This document shows, one piece after another, positions 1 through 6,098 of a stretch of 10,602 bases of DNA (positions are counted from its first letter, which is position 1; the number at the start of each line of letters is the position of its first letter). The notes under the pieces were generated by a model, which was not told where the DNA came from, did not search any database, and was given only the letters and a program-made list of their open reading frames with translations. The translations under genes and the position numbers were made by a program. Source of the DNA: Fimenecus sp964614605 (GTDB lineage Bacteria > Bacillota > Clostridia > Oscillospirales > Acutalibacteraceae); the NCBI GenBank assembly GCA_964614605.1, contig CAZTLU010000049.1, positions 1 through 10,602 on the forward strand. The letters are read 5' to 3'.

Positions 1-872
1 ATCCTGATGTTCAGTTCTGCCACGCAACAGGTACACAGGCTCACACAGCAGGTCTCGCAAACTTCCACAACGCTTTCGCATCAATCTATGAAGGTCGTTA
101 CCTTGCAGGTGTTGCTGCAGGTCTCAAACTCAATGAAATGATTGATGCCGGTGACATCACAGCTGACGAAGCAAAGATGGGTTATGTTGGTGCTTTCACA
201 TTTGCTGAGGTTATTTCAGGTTACACATCATTCTACCTTGGCGCAAAATCAGTTTGCCCCACAGTTACTATGGATGTTAAGTTCACAGGTTCTTGGTATG
301 ACGAACAGCTTGAAAAGGAAGCTGCACAGGCTCTCATCAACGGCGGTTGCGTACTTATCAGCCAGCACGCTGACTCAATGGGTGCTCCCACAGCATGTGA
401 AACAGCAGGTGTTCCCAATGTTTCTTACAATGGTTCAACAATTGCTGCTTGCCCCAACACATTCATCGTATCTTCAAGAATTGACTGGACACCCTACTTC
501 AAGTATATGATTACTTGCGTTCAGAATGGTGAAGCAATTGATACTGACTGGACAGGTACAATCGAAACAGGTTCTGTTGTTCTTACAGACATCAACACAA
601 CAGCTGCTGCAGAAGGAACTGCTGCAAAGATTGAAGAAGTTAAGAGCAAGCTCCTTGACGGTTCTATCAATGTATTTGATACAGCTAACTGGACAGTAGG
701 CGGCGAAACTTATACAAGCTACCTTGCTGATGTTGATACAGACGCAGCTTACGAAAAGGATACAGAAGTAATCGAGAGCGGCGTATTCTATGAATCAAAG
801 TATCGTTCAGCTCCTTACTTTGATATTGAAATCGACGGCATTACTCTTCTTGACAGAAATTACGGTTCATAA
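1..872 (+). CDS. BMP/PnrA-family ABC transporter substrate-binding protein (5' partial)
   Basis: This is the extracytoplasmic binding protein of a nucleoside-type ABC importer; in this family it is normally a lipoprotein that captures purine or other nucleosides. The reading frame is open from the left edge (first complete codon at base 3) to TAA at 870-872, giving 289 visible residues. Family members usually have about 350-400, so the signal peptide, lipobox and first part of the N-terminal lobe lie outside the window. Recognisable family stretches are GRYLAGVAAG, MGYVGAFTFAEV, a GSWYDEQLEKEAAQALI segment and LISQHADS, typical of the two-lobed periplasmic-binding-protein fold of this group. 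The ATG at 138 is an internal methionine, since homologous sequence continues upstream of it. The ATPase and both permeases follow directly. All 14 visible leucines are CTT or CTC, a bias expected of a highly expressed gene. The family call is firm; the exact ligand is not, because nucleosides are the usual ligand but riboflavin is known for some relatives. Confidence 0.95.
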   Translation, partial: PDVQFCHATGTQAHTAGLANFHNAFASIYEGRYLAGVAAGLKLNEMIDAGDITADEAKMGYVGAFTFAEVISGYTSFYLGAKSVCPTVTMDVKFTGSWYDEQLEKEAAQALINGGCVLISQHADSMGAPTACETAGVPNVSYNGSTIAACPNTFIVSSRIDWTPYFKYMITCVQNGEAIDTDWTGTIETGSVVLTDINTTAAAEGTAAKIEEVKSKLLDGSINVFDTANWTVGGETYTSYLADVDTDAAYEKDTEVIESGVFYESKYRSAPYFDIEIDGITLLDRNYGS

Positions 873-886
873 TCAATAATCTATTA

Positions 887-926
887 CAGTCAAAGACGAG
901 GTACCCCCTCGCCTTTGACTGATTTT
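887..926 (+). terminator. Long hairpin after the binding-protein gene (leaky terminator or 3' stabiliser)
   Basis: Bases 887-901 pair with 907-921: fourteen of fifteen positions match, the one mismatch being A896 against C912, around a 5-nt loop. Only four T residues (923-926) follow after one A. A strong stem with a weak U-tract suits partial termination or protection of the upstream message from 3' exonucleases. Such structures are well known between binding-protein and membrane-component genes of ABC operons and allow excess binding protein. The structure is read directly from the sequence; the role is inferred. Confidence 0.7.
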
Positions 927-927
927 G

Positions 928-967
928 AAGAAATTGCTATACCTGATTTTTGTTATAACAATTTCTT
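928..967 (+). repeat. Second inverted repeat in the binding-protein/ATPase gap
   Basis: AAGAAATTG (928-936) is perfectly complementary to CAATTTCTT (959-967). After one mismatch the pairing continues with TATA (938-941) against TATA (954-957), leaving a 12-nt spacer. No T-run follows, so it is not a terminator by itself. It could be a second RNA hairpin ahead of the ATPase ribosome binding site or a dyad DNA operator. An extended -10-like element, TGTTATAAC (951-959), lies in the right arm, but the best upstream -35 match (TTGCTA, 934-939) is only 14 nt away, so a promoter here is doubtful. Confidence 0.45.
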
Positions 968-983
968 GAGAATAAAAAAGAAC

Positions 984-988
984 GGGGG
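984..988 (+). promoter_or_regulatory. Ribosome binding site deciding a GTG start for the ATPase
   Basis: GGGGG at 984-988 lies 6 nt before GTG 995-997. The first in-frame ATG lies well inside the first ATPase domain, so the GTG is the only sensible start and gives an N-terminus normal for the family. Confidence 0.75.
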
Positions 989-994
989 TTCATC

Positions 995-2539
995 GTGTCA
1001 AAACAACCGGCTATTGAACTAAAAAATATTACAAAAAGGTTTGGCAAGGTTATTGCCAACAAAAATGTAAATCTTACTGCACAACGCGGTGAGATTCTTT
1101 CCATTTTAGGTGAAAACGGAAGCGGAAAGACTACACTTATGAATATGATTTCAGGTATTTATTTTCCTGATGAGGGTGAAATCTTTGTGGACGGAGAAAG
1201 TGCGGTAATCTCTTCTCCAAAGGATGCTTTCTCATACAAAATCGGTATGATTCACCAGCATTTTAAATTGGTTGATGTTTTCAGTGCCGCCGAGAATATT
1301 GTTCTCGGTATTGAAGACGGAAAATACAACCTTAAAAATTCAATGACTGAAATCAAGAAAATCAGTGAACAGTATGGCTTCGAGCTTGTACCCGAAAAGA
1401 AGATTTATGAAATGAGCGTTTCTGAAAAGCAGACCGTTGAAATCATAAAGGTTCTTTATCGCGGTGCAGATATTCTTATTCTTGATGAGCCCACAGCGGT
1501 TCTTACTCCACAGGAAACAGAAAAACTGTTTAATATTTTGCGCCGTATGCGTGATGACGGTAAATGTATCATCATTATTACCCATAAGCTTCACGAGGTA
1601 CTTTCACTTTCTGACAAGGTATCAGTACTTCGCAAAGGTGAATATGTGGGCACCGTAAATACAGCAGAAACAAGCGAAAGCGAGCTCACAGAAATGATGG
1701 TTGGTAAAAAAATCGACCTTAACATTGAGCGTAGTGAGCCAAAAAATACTGAAGACAGACTTGCCGTTAATAACATTACTTGTGTTGACAGACAAGGTTC
1801 AGTTGTACTTGATGATGTATCTTTTACCGCAAAAAGTGGTGAAATACTCGGTATTGCAGGTATTGCAGGTTCAGGTCAGAGAGAATTGCTCGAATCTATC
1901 GCCGGTCTTCAGCGCATAGAATATGGTGATGTTTTCTATTTTGACCCTAAAACCGGCAAAAAAGAAAGCTTAAGAGATAAGACACCGATGCAAATTAAAG
2001 AGATGGGTGTTCGTCTTTCATTCGTTCCTGAGGACAGACTTGGTATGGGTCTTGTCGGCAATATGGACATCGTTGACAACATGATGCTTCGCAGTTACTC
2101 GAAAGGACATTCAATGTTCCTTGAGAGAAAAGCTCCAAAGGACCTTGCAATGAAGATTATTCAAGACCTTGAGGTTGTAACTCCCAGCGCAAGCACTCCT
2201 GTTCGCCGTCTTTCAGGCGGTAATGTTCAGAAGGTACTTGTAGGACGCGAAATTGCTGCCTCACCCACCGTACTTATGGTTGCATACCCTGTAAGAGGTC
2301 TTGACATAAATTCATCATATATGATTTACAACCTCCTCAACCAACAAAAAGAAAAAGGAGTTGCAGTTATTTTCGTCGGTGAAGACCTTGATGTTCTTAT
2401 TGAGCTCTGCGACAGAATTATGGTTATTGGGTCCGGCAGAATAACAGGTGTGGTTGACGGTCGAAATACAACAAAAGAAGAAATCGGTCTTCTTATGACA
2501 AAAGTTAAGGATGACAGAAAGGAGAATAACAATGGCTGA
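995..2539 (+). CDS. Nucleoside ABC transporter ATPase with two fused nucleotide-binding domains (NupO/YufO type)
   Basis: This 514-residue protein is the cytoplasmic energy-coupling subunit and carries two ABC domains in one chain, as is normal for BMP-type and sugar-type importers (about 500-520 aa). Domain 1 has a full P-loop (GENGSGKTT, 39-47), Q-loop Gln88, a family-style signature MSVSEKQ (140-146), Walker B with D164-E165, and H-loop His197. Domain 2 begins near residue 255. Its P-loop GIAGSGQRE has Gln295 where the catalytic Lys would be, and its Walker B region (426-432) has A430-Y431 where Asp-Glu would be; its signature LSGGNVQ (406-412) is intact. One hydrolytic and one degenerate site is usual in this family. 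A GTG start is used. The 3' end overlaps the first permease gene by 8 nt, so the two are probably translationally coupled. The family call is very secure; transport of nucleosides is inferred from the operon. Confidence 0.97.
   Translation: MSKQPAIELKNITKRFGKVIANKNVNLTAQRGEILSILGENGSGKTTLMNMISGIYFPDEGEIFVDGESAVISSPKDAFSYKIGMIHQHFKLVDVFSAAENIVLGIEDGKYNLKNSMTEIKKISEQYGFELVPEKKIYEMSVSEKQTVEIIKVLYRGADILILDEPTAVLTPQETEKLFNILRRMRDDGKCIIIITHKLHEVLSLSDKVSVLRKGEYVGTVNTAETSESELTEMMVGKKIDLNIERSEPKNTEDRLAVNNITCVDRQGSVVLDDVSFTAKSGEILGIAGIAGSGQRELLESIAGLQRIEYGDVFYFDPKTGKKESLRDKTPMQIKEMGVRLSFVPEDRLGMGLVGNMDIVDNMMLRSYSKGHSMFLERKAPKDLAMKIIQDLEVVTPSASTPVRRLSGGNVQKVLVGREIAASPTVLMVAYPVRGLDINSSYMIYNLLNQQKEKGVAVIFVGEDLDVLIELCDRIMVIGSGRITGVVDGRNTTKEEIGLLMTKVKDDRKENNNG
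2518..2524 (+). promoter_or_regulatory. Ribosome binding site fixing the first permease start at 2532
   Basis: AAAGGAG at 2518-2524 is 7 nt before ATG 2532-2534 and lies inside the end of the ATPase gene. An in-frame ATG does exist upstream at 2511, but it would put the Shine-Dalgarno sequence inside the gene, so 2532 is preferred. Confidence 0.8.
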
Positions 2540-3653
2540 CAAAACTGCTGTAAAGCACCACCGCGAGCCGCTTATACATATCGTTAAGCGCGACGATATG
2601 CCCGCTTGGAAGGCTTGGCTTATACGACTTGCAACAATAGCTGTTGCTATGCTTCTTCTCGGTTGTCTTTCAATGATTCTTACAGAGAGAAGTCTTGGCG
2701 AAACATATCGGATTATGATAAACGGTGTGTTTGGTAGAATTTTTGAGGGTGGAAGTTCCACTGCGATGCTTTGGAAATACTTCCAGGAAATCGCAATTCT
2801 TCTTTGCCTTGCTCTTGCGCTTACTCCTGCTTTCAAAATGAAGTTCTGGAACTGTGGTGCCGAAGGTCAGGCACTTGTAGGCGGACTCGCCGCAATGATT
2901 TGCATGATTGAATTGGGCGATAAACTTTCGTATGTTCCCCTTCTTATTGTTATTACTATTTCAAGTATTCTTGCAGGTGCTCTTTGGGGATTTATTCCCG
3001 CAATCTTTAAAGCATTTTTCAATACTAACGAAACCTTGTTCACTCTTATGATGAACTACATAGCAACACAGATTATTGCATATTATGTTTATCTTGTTGG
3101 TGGCGGTTCAAATATTATTCAGCCCGTCAGCTACGGTAACTTACCAACTATCGGGAACAACCGTTATCTTGTAAACATTATCATAGTTGCAGTTATTACT
3201 GTATTGATGTATATTTACCTCAGATACAGTAAACACGGCTATGAGATTTCCGTTGTAGGCGAAAGCCAGAACACCGCACGTTATATCGGTATCAATGTAA
3301 AAAAGGTTATAATTCGTACAATGGTAATTTCAGGCGCAATCTGCGGTATTACAGGTATGCTCTTAGTTGCAGGTACAGACCATTCTATAAATACCAATAC
3401 TGTCGGCGGGCAGGGCTTTACAGCTATTATGATTTCATGGCTGGGTCAGTTTAATCCGTTTATTATGGTTGTTATGACTGCCTTAATCATATTCCTCCGC
3501 ATTGGTGCCGGCAAGGTTGCAGATACATGTTATCTTAACGCTTCTTTTGCAGACATTGTTGTTGGTATTATGATTCTCTTCGTGGTAGGATGCGAATTCT
3601 TTATTCAATATTCAGTTAAATTCCGTCACAGTAAAAAGGAGGTAAAAGCATGA
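2532..3653 (+). CDS. Nucleoside ABC transporter permease, first subunit (NupP/YufP type)
   Basis: This 373-residue polytopic membrane protein belongs to the branched-chain/ribose permease superfamily (BPD_transp_2) and should pair with the next gene product to form the translocation pore. A basic cytoplasmic N-terminus is followed by a first membrane helix at about residues 29-51; I see roughly eight to nine hydrophobic segments. Family landmarks are NCGAEGQ (107-113; commonly NIGAEGQ), NETLFTLMMNYIA (166-178) and the cytoplasmic loop VGESQNTARYIGIN (242-255), which corresponds to the ATPase-contacting loop. The start at 2532 is chosen from its ribosome binding site; the gene overlaps the ATPase gene by 8 nt and the next permease by 4 nt. 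Assignment to the BMP-associated transporter is secure; the substrate is inferred from the linked binding protein. Confidence 0.95.
   Translation: MADKTAVKHHREPLIHIVKRDDMPAWKAWLIRLATIAVAMLLLGCLSMILTERSLGETYRIMINGVFGRIFEGGSSTAMLWKYFQEIAILLCLALALTPAFKMKFWNCGAEGQALVGGLAAMICMIELGDKLSYVPLLIVITISSILAGALWGFIPAIFKAFFNTNETLFTLMMNYIATQIIAYYVYLVGGGSNIIQPVSYGNLPTIGNNRYLVNIIIVAVITVLMYIYLRYSKHGYEISVVGESQNTARYIGINVKKVIIRTMVISGAICGITGMLLVAGTDHSINTNTVGGQGFTAIMISWLGQFNPFIMVVMTALIIFLRIGAGKVADTCYLNASFADIVVGIMILFVVGCEFFIQYSVKFRHSKKEVKA
3636..3642 (+). promoter_or_regulatory. Consensus ribosome binding site at the ATGA permease junction
   Basis: AAGGAGG at 3636-3642, the ideal anti-16S complement, is 7 nt before ATG 3650-3652. 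The stop codon TGA (3651-3653) of the first permease overlaps this start, a standard reinitiation arrangement that would give equal amounts of two subunits of a heterodimer. Confidence 0.85.
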
Positions 3654-4639
3654 TAGTACAATTTATTTGCCGTGCAATACTCCTTGGTGTTCCGCTTCTT
3701 TACGGTTCAACGGGTGAAATTGTGACAGAAAAATCAGGACATCTTAATCTTGGTATCCCCGGTATTATGTATGTTGGTGCAATCAGCGGTGTTATCGGTT
3801 CATTCCTTTATGAGAACGCCTGCGGCAATGACATCAGTAATATGAATGCGGTGCTTGCAATTCTCATTCCCCTTTTGTGTGCGATAGCGGGTTCTGTGCT
3901 TATGGGCTTTGTTTACAGCTTCTTCACCGTTACACTTCACGCAAATCAGAATGTAACAGGTCTTGCACTTACAACTTTCGGTATCGGCTTGGGTAATTTC
4001 TTCGGCGGTTCTCTTATTAAGCTTGTTGACAGTGAAATGCCTTCAATCGCACTTACAAAAACCAGCAGTTTCTTTACTGTAAAAATTCCTTTTGCAGATA
4101 ACCTTGGTTGGTTTGGTGAGCTTTTCTTATCTCACGATTTCCTTACATATTTTGCAATCATTATAGCTTTGGTAGTCGGCTTTATTCTCAACCGCACACG
4201 AATTGGTCTTAACCTTCGTTCTGTAGGTGAAAACCCCGCAACAGCTGACGCAGCAGGTATCAATGTAACTAAATACAGATATGTTGCAACTTGCATTGGC
4301 AGCGGAATCGCAGGTCTTGGCGGTCTGCAGTATGTTATGGCTTACGCAAATGGCGTTTGGTCAAACGATGCATTCGGCGACCGTGGTTGGATGGCGATTG
4401 CACTTGTTATCTTCGCACTTTGGAAGCCGTCAGTTGCTATTGTGGGTTCTTTCCTTTTCGGTGCGCTCTGCAATGCTAATAACTATATTCAGGGTCTTGG
4501 TACTGAAACTCAGGAGCTTTTCAAAATGCTTCCTTATGTGGTAACAATACTTGTTCTTATCATTACAAGCATGCGTAAAAAGAGAGAACATCAACCCCCT
4601 GCAAATTTAGGTCTTAACTATTTCAGAGAAGAAAGATAA
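3650..4639 (+). CDS. Nucleoside ABC transporter permease, second subunit (NupQ/YufQ type)
   Basis: This 329-residue membrane protein is the second pore subunit of the importer and belongs to the same superfamily as its upstream partner. Near the N-terminus, after PLLYGSTGEIVT, it has EKSGHLNLGIPGIM (27-40), a good match to the family pattern ERSGVVNIGLEGMM. The cytoplasmic loop VGENPATADAAGIN (192-205) is the counterpart of the loop in the partner permease and should dock on the ATPase. The C-terminal tail, rich in Pro and charged residues and ending YFREER, is also typical of this subunit. I estimate eight to nine membrane helices. The length is normal for the family. Translation is coupled to the first permease by the ATGA overlap. 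No terminator of any strength follows: a weak AT-only stem before T6 at 4642-4647 is all there is, so transcription probably continues into the flavoprotein gene. Confidence 0.95.
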   Translation: MIVQFICRAILLGVPLLYGSTGEIVTEKSGHLNLGIPGIMYVGAISGVIGSFLYENACGNDISNMNAVLAILIPLLCAIAGSVLMGFVYSFFTVTLHANQNVTGLALTTFGIGLGNFFGGSLIKLVDSEMPSIALTKTSSFFTVKIPFADNLGWFGELFLSHDFLTYFAIIIALVVGFILNRTRIGLNLRSVGENPATADAAGINVTKYRYVATCIGSGIAGLGGLQYVMAYANGVWSNDAFGDRGWMAIALVIFALWKPSVAIVGSFLFGALCNANNYIQGLGTETQELFKMLPYVVTILVLIITSMRKKREHQPPANLGLNYFREER

Positions 4640-4659
4640 TCTTTTTTGGAGAAATTATT

Positions 4660-6054
4660 ATGAATAACAAATTTGATGTAATTATTATCGGTGCTGGACC
4701 TTCCGGTATTTTCTGTGCTTATGAGCTTTTAGACAAAAAGCCCGATATAAAAATCCTTATGTTAGAAAAGGGCCGTTCAATTGAAAAAAGAATGTGCCCT
4801 AAAAGAAAAACTAAAAAATGTGTTGGATGTCAGCCTTGCTCAATAACAACAGGATTTGCGGGCGCAGGTGCTTTCTCTGACGGTAAGCTTTCACTTTCTC
4901 CCGATGTTGGCGGTACGCTCCCCGACATTCTCGGTTATGAAAAAACTATGGAGCTTTTAAAGGAAGCTGATAGAGTTTATCTTGATTTCGGTGCCGATAC
5001 CAATGTTTACGGTATTGATAAGCAGGCTGAAATTGAAGAAATCCGCAGAAAAGCAATCAATGCAAACTTAAAACTTATTGAATGTCCTATCCGTCATCTT
5101 GGTACTGAAGAGGGCTATAAGATTTATGGCCGACTTCAGCATCACCTTGAAGAAAAAGGTTGTAATATTATTTTCAACACAATGGTTGAAGATATCATTA
5201 TTGAAGACAATCGGGTTAAGGGCGTTGTTGCTGGCGGAAATACTTATTATTCAGACAAAATCGTTGCTGCAGTAGGCCGTGAGGGTGCTGAATGGTTGAG
5301 CCATATCTGCAAAGACCACAACATTGAAACAGAGGTTGGTACAGTTGATGTTGGTGTGCGTGTAGAGGTTCGTGACGAGGTTATGAAGTTCCTCAATGAA
5401 AATCTTTACGAGGCAAAGCTTGTCTACTATTCACAGACATTCGATGACAAGGTACGCACTTTCTGTTCTAACCCTTCAGGTGAAGTTGCAACAGAATACT
5501 ATGATAACGGCTTGGCTGTTGTAAATGGTCACGCATACAAATCTGCTGAATATAAAACTAACAATACAAACTTCGCACTTCTTGTATCAAAGAATTTCAC
5601 AAAGCCTTTTAAATCTCCTATTGAATACGGCAAACATATCGCACAGTTAAGCAATATGCTTTGTGACGGTAAAATTCTTGTGCAGACCTACGGTGACTTT
5701 AAGCGCGGCAGAAGAACAACTGCAGAAAGACTTTGCAGAAACAATCTTATTCCCACACTTAAAGATGCAGTTCCCGGTGACTTGTCACTTGTATTCCCCC
5801 ACAGAATTATGGTTGACATTGCAGAAATGCTTGAAGCACTTGACAAGGTTACTCCCGGTATTGCAAGTGACGAAACACTTCTTTACGGTGTTGAGGTTAA
5901 GTTCTATTCAAATAAGGTTGTAGTTGACACAAACTTTGAAACAAGCGTTAAGGGGCTTCACGCAATCGGTGACGGTGCTTCCGTTACCCGCGGACTTATG
6001 CAGGCTTCTTCAAACGGTATAAGCGTTGCAAGAAGTATTCTTGAAACATTATAA
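4660..6054 (+). CDS. FAD-dependent oxidoreductase of unknown function (COG2509-like) with a four-cysteine motif
   Basis: This 464-residue, apparently cytoplasmic flavoprotein starts with a Rossmann dinucleotide-binding fold: VIIIGAGPSG (7-16), followed by the acidic strand end E36 that binds the ribose. Next come four cysteines, C46-x7-C54-x2-C57-x2-C60, directly before GFAGAGAFSDGK (65-76). Other landmarks are QTYGDFKRGR (342-351) and a C-terminal FAD motif around IGDGASVTRG (436-445). The combination matches what I recall of the family of 'uncharacterised FAD-dependent dehydrogenases' found in Clostridia and archaea; no reaction is firmly known to me. The cysteine set could hold an iron-sulfur cluster or zinc, or act in thiol chemistry; this is inference. 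GGAG at 4648-4651, 8 nt before the ATG, is the ribosome binding site. The gap to the permease gene is 20 nt with no good terminator, so the gene is probably co-transcribed with the transporter, which does not prove a shared pathway. A strong terminator follows it. Confidence 0.88.
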   Translation: MNNKFDVIIIGAGPSGIFCAYELLDKKPDIKILMLEKGRSIEKRMCPKRKTKKCVGCQPCSITTGFAGAGAFSDGKLSLSPDVGGTLPDILGYEKTMELLKEADRVYLDFGADTNVYGIDKQAEIEEIRRKAINANLKLIECPIRHLGTEEGYKIYGRLQHHLEEKGCNIIFNTMVEDIIIEDNRVKGVVAGGNTYYSDKIVAAVGREGAEWLSHICKDHNIETEVGTVDVGVRVEVRDEVMKFLNENLYEAKLVYYSQTFDDKVRTFCSNPSGEVATEYYDNGLAVVNGHAYKSAEYKTNNTNFALLVSKNFTKPFKSPIEYGKHIAQLSNMLCDGKILVQTYGDFKRGRRTTAERLCRNNLIPTLKDAVPGDLSLVFPHRIMVDIAEMLEALDKVTPGIASDETLLYGVEVKFYSNKVVVDTNFETSVKGLHAIGDGASVTRGLMQASSNGISVARSILETL

Positions 6055-6055
6055 A
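6026..6055 (+). promoter_or_regulatory. Candidate sigma-A promoter for the MATE/ABC-F pair
   Basis: TTGCAA (6026-6031) and TATAAA (6050-6055) are separated by 18 nt and match the -35 and -10 consensus at 4/6 and 5/6 positions. The -10 overlaps the flavoprotein stop codon. Transcription would begin near 6062, inside the left arm of the terminator hairpin. It is the best promoter-like pair I found before the MATE gene, but AT-rich sequence yields such matches by chance. Confidence 0.3.
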
Positions 6056-6059
6056 TTTT

Positions 6060-6088
6060 TAAGGGACTGTTATCAGTCCCTTATTTTT
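6060..6088 (+). terminator. Intrinsic terminator of the transporter-flavoprotein operon
   Basis: A perfect 10-bp stem, TAAGGGACTG (6060-6069) with CAGTCCCTTA (6074-6083), has a TTAT loop and is followed at once by T5 (6084-6088). It begins 5 nt after the flavoprotein stop codon and closes that transcription unit. Its U-tract ends directly at the ribosome binding site of the next gene. Confidence 0.88.
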
Positions 6089-6094
6089 GGGTGG
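6089..6094 (+). promoter_or_regulatory. Ribosome binding site choosing ATG 6099 for the MATE gene
   Basis: GGGTGG (6089-6094) is 4 nt before ATG 6099-6101. The longer frame from TTG 6087 would start inside the terminator U-tract and is rejected. The next ATG, 6111, has only a poor Shine-Dalgarno sequence, and starting at 6099 gives the usual short pre-helix segment. Confidence 0.6.
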
Positions 6095-6098
6095 CGTT

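Noticed and set aside
1853..1870. Tandem 9-base duplication (GGTATTGCA twice) in the second P-loop of the ATPase
   Set aside because: It encodes the GIAGIAG segment that fills the normal family position GIAG-VDG/VSG; the length is ordinary, so there is no sign of a recent disruptive insertion.
2255..2300. Missing Lys and Asp-Glu in the second ATPase domain as a sign of gene decay
   Set aside because: Loss of catalytic residues in the second domain is usual in BMP-type and related ATPases, and the rest of the domain is well preserved.
2511..2531. Upstream ATG at 2511 for the first permease
   Set aside because: The AAAGGAG ribosome binding site lies between it and ATG 2532, and the extra seven residues are encoded by sequence overlapping the ATPase gene.
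2315..2836. Minus-strand open frame of 173 codons across the ATPase/permease junction
   Set aside because: It lies opposite two strongly conserved genes, shows no recognisable protein motif, and is best explained as a shadow frame.
4630..4647. Possible terminator after the second permease (AAGAAAG with CTTTTTT)
   Set aside because: The stem is seven pairs, almost all A-U with one G-U wobble, so it is too weak, and the T-run overlaps the stem instead of following it. The flavoprotein ribosome binding site follows at once.
6087..6098. TTG start at 6087 for the MATE gene
   Set aside because: It lies within the terminator U-tract and would place the Shine-Dalgarno sequence inside the gene; ATG 6099 fits better.
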